Shown here piece after piece: positions 17,048-26,796 of a stretch of 64,000 nucleotides of DNA. The translations under genes were made by a program, and so were the position numbers. A model generated the notes under the pieces. That model saw nothing but the letters and a program-made list of their open reading frames with translations, was not told where the DNA came from and made no database searches. The stretch's first letter is position 1; every line of letters starts with the position of its first letter. The DNA is from Promethearchaeia archaeon (GTDB taxonomy: Archaea; Asgardarchaeota; Lokiarchaeia; Sigyniarchaeales; SOKP01): NCBI GenBank assembly GCA_029856045.1, contig JAHQWG010000035.1:62001-126000 (forward strand), read 5' to 3'.

Positions 17048-18304
17048 TTATATAGGAGGGCCTTTTTCCGGATGCCTTTTATTTAATTTTAAAATTTGAA
17101 AATCGCTCCTATTTATTATATTTGTATAGTTCTCTAAAAGATTAAGTGGATAAGTATTTATGGTAAATTTGAGTGGATCTGAATGCAAATTATGAGGAAC
17201 TATATCTCGAAAATCTTCCAGACTTACATTAAAATGATGTTCCTTTTCATTTTTTAGGTCAATAATTACAATTTCACTTTCATCTGATTCTTCAATTTCT
17301 TTCCCAACTGAGATATCTTGAACAATATCAGACTTAATTATTAGCGCATCAAACACAACACCTTCAATTACTTCTTTTATCAATTTTGATGAGTTTACTA
17401 AACTTTTGAATCCTGAAATTCTCTTTTTACCGAAAATATGATTTTTAACCTGATAATTAATTGTGCTCATTTTAATTCCAATCTTATCACAAATGCTTGA
17501 GATCGAAACGGAATTAATATTTTTAGCAGTTATTGTTAAGGTGGTCACCACACCTGCGATTACATCATCTTTTGTATTCTTGATAAATGGCCAAAATTTC
17601 AGCAGTATAATATTTGCAATTTTAATGAAATCATTGTTAAAATTAAAGGATAAACAAATTTCATTTATTTTTTTAAGGATCAATTGTTTTCTATCTCTCC
17701 TAGCGTAAGCTGGATAATAGCGAGATGCTTCCATTAAAATCTCTTTAAAATCGCTTTTACTTACGTTTAAAATGTTTATAAAATGTGGAATTTCGAAATT
17801 AATTGCTTTTACTTTTGAAACCATAAAGAGAATAACGGGTACTAACTTCTCTGGTGCCCTTCCTTTAGTTCCTTTTTTTAAATTTTTCCAAACATTCTTA
17901 AAAACGAAGATACAATCAGATTTTAACGAGATAGGAAGATGTAGAGCAGTTATAATACGATTAAATTCGGAATCAGCTATTTGAAGTACAAAATTTCTAT
18001 ATCCATTAGAAATCCTTTGCATCTTTGACATTCGCTCTAACTCATATGAGCGTGAATTTGCTCTCCTTTCTAAATTAGTCCCTAATTTTGTTGTTTTCTT
18101 AAGTTCATTAGAATAAACTTGAATTGAATCTTGATTATAGGGAGAGTTATATCGAAAGATCGGTAAATCTAATGTTAATCCACAATTTCTACAAACATAA
18201 ACACCACCAGACTCGATAATGTCTTCTGATCTACAGCCGTCACAGAAAAATCCAATCGTTTTTTCCGGTAAATCAAATATTTGAAGGTTTTTATTAAACA
18301 TCAT
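17048..18304 (-). CDS. Divergent TFB/TFIIB-like transcription factor with long C-terminal extension
   Basis: 418 residues. The N-terminal zinc ribbon has Cys pairs at 21/24 and 38/41 (CDGCRSED ... CRNCG). The linker shows KLGTNLERR, a weak echo of the TFB B-reader. Residues ~95-300 contain two cyclin-like helical repeats, including KGTKGRAPEKLVPVI and KIGIKMSTINYQV. About 110 residues at the end are unlike TFB and contain an acidic stretch EIEESDESEIVIIDL. TFB recruits RNA polymerase to TATA/BRE promoters. This one is too divergent to be the housekeeping copy and is more likely a specialised or regulatory paralogue. Its closest relative in the window is the ribbon-less gene at 48253-48951. 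Nested inverted repeats lie just upstream. Confidence 0.83.
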   Translation of the reverse strand: MMFNKNLQIFDLPEKTIGFFCDGCRSEDIIESGGVYVCRNCGLTLDLPIFRYNSPYNQDSIQVYSNELKKTTKLGTNLERRANSRSYELERMSKMQRISNGYRNFVLQIADSEFNRIITALHLPISLKSDCIFVFKNVWKNLKKGTKGRAPEKLVPVILFMVSKVKAINFEIPHFINILNVSKSDFKEILMEASRYYPAYARRDRKQLILKKINEICLSFNFNNDFIKIANIILLKFWPFIKNTKDDVIAGVVTTLTITAKNINSVSISSICDKIGIKMSTINYQVKNHIFGKKRISGFKSLVNSSKLIKEVIEGVVFDALIIKSDIVQDISVGKEIEESDESEIVIIDLKNEKEHHFNVSLEDFRDIVPHNLHSDPLKFTINTYPLNLLENYTNIINRSDFQILKLNKRHPEKGPPI

Positions 18305-18687
18305 TTTTTATAGATCCGAAATTTAATTATCACTTGAATATGATAGGGTAGGAGTTTTAATTTTAAAGATTACGATTACCCTCTAGAAATGGCTTCTATC
18401 ATATTTTAAATGGAATAAAATTGAATAAAATTGAATTCTTAAGGAATAATCTAAGATCTAGTATTCTTCATCAAAAATCTAAGACCCTTTAAATTATTTA
18501 AAAAACGTCTCTGATAAAAATATAAAAAGGTACTGCAATTATATTTAAAAATTAATAAGTTTATGGTGTCAAAGGTTCTTAAATTATTAAAAAATTATTT
18601 ATGTATAAAAAACTAAAAATTAATTTTTATCTAAAAATATTAGCCTAAATCTATTAGGGTGCGTTATTTGATATGTTTCATAAAAAT
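18305..18687. other. 383-base spacer with nested inverted repeats upstream of the TFB-like gene
   Basis: AATATGATAG at 18337-18346 pairs with CTATCATATT at 18396-18405 (10 of 10). Inside it GGGTA (18346-18350) pairs with TACCC (18377-18381). The structure lies 33-101 bases upstream of the TFB-like start, where an operator or leader would be. The rest (18406-18687) is AT-rich with no credible ORF, tRNA or further structure seen. Confidence 0.45.
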
Positions 18688-19431
18688 TTACTCTAAATTT
18701 AATAATTTATTTAATTTTGGGATAATTTCATCAGAAAAATCATAATATTGAAGAAAAAGATCCAAAAATTCATCGTAATCATTTTCATTTAAATTAAAAT
18801 TTTGAAATATCAGGTTGCGCGAAATATCAGAAAGAGGAGTATTACTTATCCAATTTAAAAACTTACTAAAAAAATCGCCATTACCAGTTAAAATATAACC
18901 TAAATTAATCCAAACTTTATCAGGAACAAGTCCCTCATTATTAAATAATGTTTTTTCGATAATCCTCAAACTTTCTTTATTATTTTTTATTTTCTGTAAT
19001 GCTTTAAAATTGGTCCCATTACTTATTTTAAAGCTTTCAATGAATAGCTTTTGAGCTTCTATTTTATTCCCTGCAATTTCTTCAATCAATCCCAAGTAAT
19101 AATAATTTACATCAAAAAATTGATTGATTTTTATAGAAGCAATGAACATTTTTTTTGCAGTTTTATATTTCTTTTGCTTGAATTTTATTTTTCCTAAAAG
19201 ATATCTTGATTCGAAATCTTCAGGATCGTTCAGTATTGCTTTATTGAGAAAATCTTCACTTTCTACAAATTTTCTTAACTTATAAAGAACCTTTGCCATA
19301 AAACCATAAGCAGTACTATAATTAATATTAATTTCAAATATGTTTTTCAGAAGATTGTATGCTTCTTCAATATTATTCTCGCTATATTGAAATTCCGCTT
19401 CCAACATTAGGTTTTCTAATTTAGAATTCAT
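18688..19431 (-). CDS. Tetratricopeptide-repeat protein
   Basis: 247 residues built of TPR-like helix pairs. Clear units are near residues 4-36 (EAEFQYSENNIEEAYNLLKN), 37-70 (AYGFMAKVLYKLRKFVESED), 71-104 (SRYLLGKIKFKQKKYKTAKK) and 105-138 (YYYLGLIEEIAGNKIEAQKL). Each keeps the small-residue and aromatic spacing of TPRs. The C-terminal ~100 residues are helical but less regular and end in an acidic/aromatic helix. No signal or membrane segment. TPR arrays act as protein-binding scaffolds; the partner is unknown. It follows the helicase gene's promoter region on the same strand but with its own 143-base spacer. Confidence 0.8.
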   Translation of the reverse strand: MNSKLENLMLEAEFQYSENNIEEAYNLLKNIFEININYSTAYGFMAKVLYKLRKFVESEDFLNKAILNDPEDFESRYLLGKIKFKQKKYKTAKKMFIASIKINQFFDVNYYYLGLIEEIAGNKIEAQKLFIESFKISNGTNFKALQKIKNNKESLRIIEKTLFNNEGLVPDKVWINLGYILTGNGDFFSKFLNWISNTPLSDISRNLIFQNFNLNENDYDEFLDLFLQYYDFSDEIIPKLNKLLNLE

Positions 19432-19574
19432 CTATAAATGAACTCAAGAATTTTTTTATCCAATATGGTTAAATAAATCTTTATTATGATTTTATAATAA
19501 TTTATCTGTATTTTTTGTTAATACTAATTTTTTTTTTATTGAATTCAAAAAATTTGATGATTTTTCTTTTTATA

Positions 19575-22106
19575 TCATGCTAATGTATTAAACCCCTCAA
19601 ATTCTTTTATTTTGCTTTTATTTTTTCTTGATTTTGTTGATATTATTATTGATTTACAGATTGTTAAGTTTAATCCTGTTTTATGTCGCAATATATGAGG
19701 ATTTTCAGAAAGAACTTTTGATGCAATATGATATCCAGCATTATACAAAATCCGACCCCTGACTCTTCCCACATTCCTCAACCTTAAAACTAAATCAAAT
19801 AATTCTTCACGAATTCCGTGTGTAATTCGGATTATTAATGTTTCACATAAATTTGCAATTTTATCATCATCTAAATAAGAAGCAATTATTCCAATAAATT
19901 TGATAATTCTGATAACGTTTTCTTTAATTGAAAATAAATCCCCGGCATAAATTTTGAATTCATCCAATATATTTTGTAAAGGTTCTTCATCTGCCCACCA
20001 AATGAGTGGTTTCATCATCTTCATATTTCTGATTCTTGATTCAGATTTTAATACAATAAAAGCACACTTAATTAAACTTTTATAATCATTAACTTCACCG
20101 TTTTCTAACATTTTTCTAATTTTTACACCGCTTGACGGATACAGATATAATTTAACTATTAATTTGCCAAAATTGGAGCAAATTAATCCATTCCTTTCCT
20201 TTAATAAAAGCCCTTTCTCAATTAAATAATCTAAGATATATTCTCCCTTCACACTTTTAGGGATTATATCATTTACGTATTTTATTATTCTTACATCGGT
20301 CTGAGAAACCAAAAATAAAAGAAAACTACTTATGTGATTACAAAAAATGAAGTTACAAGAATTTTGTCCTAGTAAATCTTCTCCAACTCTATTATTAAAA
20401 TTACAACTACATGTAATTCCGCTATCCATATCAAATCTTACATGAAAGACTCCAAAATCTGTTTTAACTATCCCTTCAATTGAATCCTTTTTTATATTTG
20501 TAATTTTTGTTTGAAAGTTAGACCTTTTAATTTTTTCTAAAACTTCTGGATTTGAATGCAATTTCAATATATTCTCTGTTGTTATTTCTTTAATTCGTAA
20601 GAATTGATCTATGGGAATTATTTTATCCTTTATGCAATTCCAATAATATGTTTTTTCAAAAAAATTTTTCAATTTATTAAATGAAATGGATTCTTGCTCA
20701 AAAACCCTTAATAATACTTGTTCTCTTAAAGTTTCAGTTGAATTTATAGCAGATTGAATAGAATTATATATAGGAACCAATCGTTTTCCATCCTCTCCTA
20801 TTTGAAAATATTGATCCTCCACCCATATTTTTTCTTCAATGTTTTTAACAAGTATTATTCCAAAACCTTTAAGATCTAAACCTGGTCTACCAGCTCTGCC
20901 CAGCATTTGGAAAATTTGATTTCTTGAAAAAGGTTCAAAATAAGTAAATCCATTGCCAAAATCTTCATAAAATTTAGAAAAATCGGTAATGTTATCAACA
21001 CTTGTTTGATATCTTTTAAAATCCTTAATAATTACCATTCGAGCTGGCGTGTTTATTCCTGCGGAGAGAGTTGTTGTGGAACAAATAACTTTTAAAATTC
21101 TCTTATTAAAATATTCTTCAATTATTTGTCGTTCTTTTGAGAGAAGTCCTGCATGATGGAAAACCACACCTCCTTTTATGCAGCTCTTTAATTCAGTAAT
21201 TCCACCCTTAATGTTTTCTAATTGCTGTGATAATTTTTTACAGATTGATAGTTCTTGAGGATCCAACTTTTTCTTTATAAAATTTTTAAGGTATAGAGCA
21301 AGCTTCTGCGCTTCCTTCCTTTTATTCACAAATATTATAATTTGGCCTTTTTTCTTTAAAATTTCATTTACATAATGTTTGATGGTTGAATCTTTATTTT
21401 GAGACACTTTGATATCATATTTTAATGGTACTGGCCTTTCATTAGAAATTATTAAGATAAATTCTTGCCCAAGTGACGATAACCAGTTGCAAAAAAATTC
21501 AGGATTTGCTACTGTGGCAGATAAAGCAATAATTTGAGGATTAATCAAAAATTCATTCAATCTAACAATTAATGATTCTAACCGCGGACCTCTGTCTCTC
21601 TCTCCAACACAATGTATTTCATCTATAATAATTGTCGTAATTTCATTAATCCATTTTTCTTCTTTATAATTTCTTAATATTGAGTCCATCTTCTCATATG
21701 TAGTTATAATTATATTAGCTTTTTGAAGTTCCTTATCGTCAATGACAATATCCCCGATTGATAATTCTATTTTTATTCCGTATTTACTGTAATTTTTCGA
21801 GAAATATTGATACTTCTCGGAAGCCAAAGCTTTAAATGGTACTAAGTAAATTGCCTTTCCATCGTTTTTGAAAATATTATTAACAATACACAGTTCACCA
21901 ATCAATGTTTTTCCGCTACCGGAGGGTGCAACAATTAAAAAAGATTTATTAAAATAGAGTCCCTTAATAATTGCTTCTTTTTGGATATCTCGTAAATTAT
22001 AAATGTTATTTTTTAATAAGATTCTAATTATTCTCTCATCGTCTACATATTGATTAAATTCTGAGATTATTTCCTCCGGTGATTTTTCAAAATTAGTCGT
22101 TGTCAT
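19575..22106 (-). CDS. Ski2/Hel308-like SF2 helicase with SWIM zinc site
   Basis: 843-residue superfamily 2 helicase. Walker A is APSGSGKT (60-67), motif II is DEIH (162-165), motif III is ALSATVANP and motif VI is QMLGRAGRPG (near 405-414), with a long PFSRN-type insertion before motif VI as in Hel308/Ski2 proteins. A SWIM-type zinc site is inserted after the winged-helix region (residues ~564-590): CSC followed by C..CNH. The C terminus has a helix-hairpin-helix-like segment (LRNVGRVRGRILYNAGYHIA). Ring-like Ski2 helicases unwind DNA forks or RNA duplexes; the SWIM site suggests extra nucleic-acid or protein contact. ATG start at 22106. Whether it acts on DNA or RNA is not decided by sequence. 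Confidence 0.87.
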   Translation of the reverse strand: MTTTNFEKSPEEIISEFNQYVDDERIIRILLKNNIYNLRDIQKEAIIKGLYFNKSFLIVAPSGSGKTLIGELCIVNNIFKNDGKAIYLVPFKALASEKYQYFSKNYSKYGIKIELSIGDIVIDDKELQKANIIITTYEKMDSILRNYKEEKWINEITTIIIDEIHCVGERDRGPRLESLIVRLNEFLINPQIIALSATVANPEFFCNWLSSLGQEFILIISNERPVPLKYDIKVSQNKDSTIKHYVNEILKKKGQIIIFVNKRKEAQKLALYLKNFIKKKLDPQELSICKKLSQQLENIKGGITELKSCIKGGVVFHHAGLLSKERQIIEEYFNKRILKVICSTTTLSAGINTPARMVIIKDFKRYQTSVDNITDFSKFYEDFGNGFTYFEPFSRNQIFQMLGRAGRPGLDLKGFGIILVKNIEEKIWVEDQYFQIGEDGKRLVPIYNSIQSAINSTETLREQVLLRVFEQESISFNKLKNFFEKTYYWNCIKDKIIPIDQFLRIKEITTENILKLHSNPEVLEKIKRSNFQTKITNIKKDSIEGIVKTDFGVFHVRFDMDSGITCSCNFNNRVGEDLLGQNSCNFIFCNHISSFLLFLVSQTDVRIIKYVNDIIPKSVKGEYILDYLIEKGLLLKERNGLICSNFGKLIVKLYLYPSSGVKIRKMLENGEVNDYKSLIKCAFIVLKSESRIRNMKMMKPLIWWADEEPLQNILDEFKIYAGDLFSIKENVIRIIKFIGIIASYLDDDKIANLCETLIIRITHGIREELFDLVLRLRNVGRVRGRILYNAGYHIASKVLSENPHILRHKTGLNLTICKSIIISTKSRKNKSKIKEFEGFNTLA

Positions 22107-22259
22107 TTTTTCTTTAGAGGGTCTTTAATTAATCTGGATTGAACTTTTTTTAAATTAGTTAAATATTACTAAAATTGCAATTTATAAAGAAAAAATCTCA
22201 ATTAAATTACAAGTATCTCAATTAAAACCATTTATTACTTTTTTTTCTCACTTCTTTTA

Positions 22260-22267
22260 TTTAAATA
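22260..22267 (+). promoter_or_regulatory. TATA element TTTAAATA, 24 bases before ATG 22292
   Basis: TTTATTTAAATAG context matches the recurring promoter of this window. With this spacing the transcript probably begins at or very near the ATG (leaderless). Confidence 0.65.
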
Positions 22268-22291
22268 GTTTGATTTTATACATCTACTAAT

Positions 22292-22717
22292 ATGGATAAA
22301 AGATTATTTGATCCAAACGACATAAAAATTTCACGCTCTGGAATATGGAAAATAGAAAGAGACCATGGAATTTTATATTTTGGGGTTAATTTAGACAATA
22401 AATCAGATTTTAATATTTATAATCTCAAATTTTTCTTACACAAAATTCCCATAAATATGAAATTAGAGCCAAAACAAATTCATAGAATTCCAAATTTGAA
22501 TCCAAAAACGAATATCTCAGTTTATTTCAGGTTAATTCCCGAAAAAGATTATATTTTTGATACTGTAGAAGGATTTATTTCATATTATGATTTACGAGAA
22601 AAAATATATATTAGAGATATAGAGCCGTATAAGATCGAATTTCAAAGAGAATTATATACACCGAATAAAATTTTCATAAGGAATTTGAATCAAAAAGTTA
22701 AGTCTTCTTCTATTTAA
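22292..22717 (+). CDS. Beta-sandwich (Ig/appendage-like) protein of unknown function
   Basis: 141 residues. The sequence pattern suggests a single beta-sandwich: GILYFGVNLDNKSDFNIYNL has the form seen where an Ig-like domain meets conserved Asn residues, then LKFFLHKIP, LNPKTNISVYFRLIPEKD and a final strand VEGFISYYD. Adaptin-ear and CARDB-like domains share this outline, but I cannot assign a family. No signal peptide, so probably cytosolic. It has its own TATA box and is followed by a hairpin with a T-run, so it is a separate unit from the operon that starts 77 bases downstream. A link with that membrane operon is possible from proximity only. Confidence 0.6.
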   Translation: MDKRLFDPNDIKISRSGIWKIERDHGILYFGVNLDNKSDFNIYNLKFFLHKIPINMKLEPKQIHRIPNLNPKTNISVYFRLIPEKDYIFDTVEGFISYYDLREKIYIRDIEPYKIEFQRELYTPNKIFIRNLNQKVKSSSI

Positions 22718-22733
22718 GCGTTTTCACTGATAT

Positions 22734-22757
22734 AAAAAAAACTTTGGAGTTTTTTTT
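22734..22757 (+). terminator. Hairpin plus T-run terminator
   Basis: Perfect 10-base stem AAAAAAAACT / AGTTTTTTTT with loop TTGG, ending in eight T, 17 bases after the 22292 gene. The T-run merges into the TATA box of the next operon. Confidence 0.6.
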
Positions 22758-22758
22758 A

Positions 22759-22766
22759 TTTAAATA
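22759..22766 (+). promoter_or_regulatory. TATA element TTTAAATA of the four-gene membrane operon
   Basis: Lies 27 bases before the ATG at 22794, the usual distance for a leaderless archaeal mRNA. This favours ATG 22794 over the TTG at 22785. Confidence 0.65.
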
Positions 22767-22793
22767 TACTTATTTGAACATCTATTGGATATT

Positions 22794-25175
22794 ATGGATA
22801 ATTACTTATATCAAAGTGATACGACATTAGATACCCCAGATAGAACAGATTATAAATATCATTATAATGAAGCAGAGAAATTGGAGAAAGAAGGAACTCT
22901 AGAAAGCCTTGAGTCCGCTATTGTTCATATTGAGATGGCAATCAATAATTTAAACATGAAAAAAGAAATATTGCCAGAGAAATCATTAGATTCAGAGTTA
23001 AAAAAATTCGCTGAACATCAATTAACGATTAAAACAAATTATCATGAGAAACGAATTAATAAATTGTTAGAAGAGGTAAAAAATGAGGAGAATTCAAAAA
23101 ACTATAAAAAATCGGTAAATATTTATAAGAAAATAAGAGATTCAATGAATTTTTTATATAAATTAGGAGATAAAGGCATAAACATTAATGAAATAAATAA
23201 AGTAAAAGAGAAAATTAGTAAATTAACTAAAAAGATATTAAATGAGAATTTATCAATCTCTTTGAACAGAAAATCAAGTAAAACTGAGCAAAAGCCATAT
23301 TCAGATGAATTTAAAGAAATTAATGCAGAATTTGAGGAAATAAATTTTGATACAAATGATCAAATTCCTTTACAGAATCATGATACTGAAGGAGAAATAA
23401 AAATACCGATTGAGGTTGAATCCAAGGTAATGGATCAAGATGAATTAGCTCAATCAGAAATGATATTATTAGAGGATAATGAAGTGGAGGAGGATAACAT
23501 AGATTTACTTGATAGACCTAACAAAATTAATATCTTAGATCAAATTAAAGTGATTTCAAATATCCCTGAAACTAAAGAATATTGCATGGAAAACGAAATT
23601 TTGGATAAAAAATCAGTCAAATTGTTATTAGCTCAGTTAAGAAAAGCATTAATTGCTAATAATTACCAAATTTTTCCTAATGATGACATTGATTTTCAAG
23701 AATTATATAATAAGATTGATTTTCTTGCAATAAAGATCTTCCATATTAATGAATTTTTAGATATATGCCATATTTTACCACTAAAACTTGCTAAACTATA
23801 CGGTTTATTACTTGTCTCAGAAAAAAAGATCGATTATAATAGCAATAATACAAATTTATCTCAGATTGAGCGTAAAAATCTAATACAGCCACTAAAAGAA
23901 GACATAAATGATGTCGTTCGTACTTTATCAAATGAACTTGGAAATGAAGGCCCGATCGCTAAAAATTTCATTTCGTATATTAATGATGATATATCCTTAG
24001 AAAAAAGCAGAATAGCAAGTAAAGGCTATTTTTATTGTAGAGGCCGAATGCAATACAATTTTATAGTTCAGCCCATTATCATTTCCCAAAATAAAATTGG
24101 ATTTTTAGAGAGGAATATACCATATGCATTCCAACAATCTTCTGATTTATATGTTGTTAATATTAACGATTTAAATGATTTATTAAGCTACTTGGAACAG
24201 AAAAAAAGTTCAATTGAAAAAATTTGTATCAAAAAGCAGCCACTTAATTTATTTATAGATAATAAAATAAAATTAAGCAATGCTTTAAGGTTAATAAGCA
24301 TCTTATTAGGAGTATTTGGGGTTTCTTACTTAATTTCATTGTTTTTAAATGATAAAATTTTTGTCAGTGTGTTTCAAGTATTACAAATTCCTTTTATAAT
24401 AGGGATAATACTTCTATTAGGTTTCTTTATATACATATATAAAAAAAACCAAGATGAGATCATTCAAAAATATAATAGACCATTCGGCTTCGACCATCCG
24501 GACTTTTCTGGACAAAATTTATCTATTGCTTTGAATCAAATTAATCCTCCTGAAAGAGAGCAATTCCTATATGAGATATATAACAAGCGTCCAATTCCTA
24601 TTGAGTTATTGCAAAAGATCCAAAATCCTCACATTTTTTCAGAATTTGTTGAATTATTTGAATCAAACATAGTAAATATCACATTAAATAATGAGAATTT
24701 AACTAGATTAAAACAGTCTTTTAAATATTTTAAACAAAAACATAATTTCTACAAAGCATATTGTATTCTTCGGGCAATTCTTGTGTTGAAATTACGAGAT
24801 TTTATAAGACATCGCTTGAATAAATCAGCCGATGATATCCATAATATCTCTTCCCTGCTAGATATAATATGCGCTGAATGTAATATCCTATTTAACAATA
24901 AGTCGGTAGAAGCGATAAAGAAAATAGAGGGAATTAGAGAACTGAAGGGACTTATAAATCAGAATTTTTTTACTCAAATTGTAAATATAGTATATGATAT
25001 TATCGAAATAATTCAGAAGAATACCAAATTGACTGAAGATCTTAAAGAATTTAATAATTTTCATGAAGAAAATGTTCAGAAATTTGAAGAGAATGCTGTA
25101 TTTGAAAAAAGCATTGGCTATACGGGAGGAGACCCTCCAGAAAATATATTTAAAGATTTCTTAAAGGATGATTAA
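22794..25175 (+). CDS. Operon gene 1: ~793-residue protein with helical repeats and a central pair of membrane helices
   Basis: No family recognised. The N terminus (to ~residue 150) has TPR- or MIT-like helix hairpins (YKYHYNEAEKLEKEGTLESL; EENSKNYKKSVNIYKKIRDS). An acidic linker follows (~165-250). A middle domain includes YCRGRMQYNFIVQPIIIS. Two membrane helices lie near residues 508-530 and 536-558 (LISILLGVFGVSYLISLF; FIIGIILLLGFFIYIY). The ~240-residue C-terminal domain is helical (YKAYCILRAILVLKLRDFIR). ATG 22794 is chosen from promoter spacing. Its stop overlaps the next start by eight bases, so the four genes here are co-translated. Probably part of a membrane complex with the ATPase-like last gene. 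Confidence 0.7.
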   Translation: MDNYLYQSDTTLDTPDRTDYKYHYNEAEKLEKEGTLESLESAIVHIEMAINNLNMKKEILPEKSLDSELKKFAEHQLTIKTNYHEKRINKLLEEVKNEENSKNYKKSVNIYKKIRDSMNFLYKLGDKGININEINKVKEKISKLTKKILNENLSISLNRKSSKTEQKPYSDEFKEINAEFEEINFDTNDQIPLQNHDTEGEIKIPIEVESKVMDQDELAQSEMILLEDNEVEEDNIDLLDRPNKINILDQIKVISNIPETKEYCMENEILDKKSVKLLLAQLRKALIANNYQIFPNDDIDFQELYNKIDFLAIKIFHINEFLDICHILPLKLAKLYGLLLVSEKKIDYNSNNTNLSQIERKNLIQPLKEDINDVVRTLSNELGNEGPIAKNFISYINDDISLEKSRIASKGYFYCRGRMQYNFIVQPIIISQNKIGFLERNIPYAFQQSSDLYVVNINDLNDLLSYLEQKKSSIEKICIKKQPLNLFIDNKIKLSNALRLISILLGVFGVSYLISLFLNDKIFVSVFQVLQIPFIIGIILLLGFFIYIYKKNQDEIIQKYNRPFGFDHPDFSGQNLSIALNQINPPEREQFLYEIYNKRPIPIELLQKIQNPHIFSEFVELFESNIVNITLNNENLTRLKQSFKYFKQKHNFYKAYCILRAILVLKLRDFIRHRLNKSADDIHNISSLLDIICAECNILFNNKSVEAIKKIEGIRELKGLINQNFFTQIVNIVYDIIEIIQKNTKLTEDLKEFNNFHEENVQKFEENAVFEKSIGYTGGDPPENIFKDFLKDD

Positions 25176-25917
25176 AATGATTGAGAATAGTGAGAAGATT
25201 GTAAGATGTTTTAAAATTTTCTATATCATAGGGATCGGACTGGTTATTGCATCCTTTTTCTCTGAGTGGTATTATTACGCTTATATCATCAATAGAATTA
25301 CAATGATTTGGGGATATAACATAATTGCAGGATGGAACTGTATTACTAATAATTCTATAAATTATCCTATATCAATCGAGATTGATCTTATGTTATTTTT
25401 ACTATATGTATTTATTTTTTTTTTAGCATTAATATCATTTATTTATATTTCACTTGAGCGTCCACTTTTTAGCAAGAAAAATTTTTATAATAAGGTAAAA
25501 ACTTTAAATTACATTTTTCCTGTATATCTTGGATTTAACCTTATAATATTGGCATTATTTTTATTTAATTTATTCCAGGCTAATTTCTATTTTCCATTTT
25601 TGAAGCTTTATATTGTTTCCGAAGATTCTGAAACTCTTTACTGGCTTGGTCCGGGATGTATTTTGCATATGATATCTTTTATTTTTATGTTTCCCTTTTC
25701 TGCTATAGTTTTACAGATCCCTCGAAAATTTAAATTAAAGGAGAATAAAATTGAAATTAATAAATTAATTGAAGTAAGTTCTAAAAATATAGATTTTGAG
25801 AAAATTATAATGAAAGAGAGGATAAAGAAAGATAAGACATTCAATCAATCTTCTAACGGAAAACTACAAAAAGGAAAATTTAATCTGGATAATATACGCT
25901 TGGAGAGTGAATCATAA
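25168..25917 (+). CDS. Operon gene 2: four-helix membrane protein
   Basis: 249 residues. Four predicted membrane helices (about residues 12-32, 72-95, 113-135 and 163-183). A loop between helices 1 and 2 is rich in aromatic and Asn residues (WGYNIIAGWNCITNNS), and the ~65-residue cytosolic tail is basic and acidic mixed. ATG at 25168 lies inside the end of gene 1 with AAAGG directly before it; a second ATG at 25177 is possible. Stop is followed at once by the GTG of gene 3. Family not recognised. Tight coupling to its neighbours implies one complex. Confidence 0.7.
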   Translation: MIKMIENSEKIVRCFKIFYIIGIGLVIASFFSEWYYYAYIINRITMIWGYNIIAGWNCITNNSINYPISIEIDLMLFLLYVFIFFLALISFIYISLERPLFSKKNFYNKVKTLNYIFPVYLGFNLIILALFLFNLFQANFYFPFLKLYIVSEDSETLYWLGPGCILHMISFIFMFPFSAIVLQIPRKFKLKENKIEINKLIEVSSKNIDFEKIIMKERIKKDKTFNQSSNGKLQKGKFNLDNIRLESES

Positions 25918-26796
25918 GTGTCAAAATTATTAGAAGCCACTAAATTGTTATTGAATAATCAAAATTACAATGACCTGTATGAATTATATTTGGATTTGAT
26001 TTATAACGCGGTCAATGAAATTGGTGTAAAATTAAATATTACAACACTTAAATCCAACGAAAAAATTTATGATTATATGATAATAATCGATAAATTCCTC
26101 TTTAATAATATCAATATTGTATTATTTGGAGAACATATTCAGAAAGTAGTTAATTTTCACACTATATATGATAAAATTAAAAATACTTCAGAAAACCTAA
26201 AACTAGATCAGTATGATATAAAAGAATTAATTGAAGAATACTATGAACTTAAAGCCCTAGCTGTCCCTAATGTTTTTCAAGATATTGAAAGTTATAAGAC
26301 AAGTAAATATGCCAATTTTCAAACACTCAAAGCGTGTAATTTAGTTTTTGGAAAAAAAAATAAGAATTATGATAATACCAACATTGAAGATGCATTGTAT
26401 GAGATGATCTCCAATCGTATTCAAAATGATTCTGATAAAATCAGGAGAGATTATGTGAAAGGAAAACTAGCTTTTGATAAAAGTTTCAGAAAATTAGCAA
26501 CCTTAGATTCAATCCAAAAAACAATAGAGTCGTCAAAGAAAAAATTCAGCCAAATAGAGATCAGTGGAACCTTATCTGACAATTTAGAATATAAAATCTA
26601 TACATTACGGATGCCGGGATATCTTATATTATCTTTTGGAATTATTTCAGCGATATTATTAGGTTTTATATTTATGGAGATATTTTCAGTGCCAATACTG
26701 GCTGTATCATTATATCCTAGTGCTATATTTTCTGGATTAATTTGTTTTATTTGTTTTTATATCTTTATTAAATTCTTTATTAGAGGAAAAAAATGA
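25918..26796 (+). CDS. Operon gene 3: helical protein with two C-terminal membrane helices
   Basis: 292 residues, all-helical cytosolic part of about 220 residues followed by a helical pair of membrane segments near 229-255 and 260-288 (YLILSFGIISAILLGF; IFSGLICFICFYIF) and a basic end RGKK. The region IIIDKFLFNNINIVLFGEHIQKV has a helix pattern reminiscent of HEPN-like bundles, but no RxxxxH motif is present, so I do not make that call. GTG start directly after gene 2's TAA; its TGA overlaps the next ATG (ATGA). It may present a helical domain at the membrane for the ATPase-like partner. Confidence 0.7.
   Translation: MSKLLEATKLLLNNQNYNDLYELYLDLIYNAVNEIGVKLNITTLKSNEKIYDYMIIIDKFLFNNINIVLFGEHIQKVVNFHTIYDKIKNTSENLKLDQYDIKELIEEYYELKALAVPNVFQDIESYKTSKYANFQTLKACNLVFGKKNKNYDNTNIEDALYEMISNRIQNDSDKIRRDYVKGKLAFDKSFRKLATLDSIQKTIESSKKKFSQIEISGTLSDNLEYKIYTLRMPGYLILSFGIISAILLGFIFMEIFSVPILAVSLYPSAIFSGLICFICFYIFIKFFIRGKK

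Noticed and set aside
25918-26796. HEPN ribonuclease domain in operon gene 3
   Set aside because: The helix pattern is suggestive, but the RxxxxH catalytic motif is missing.
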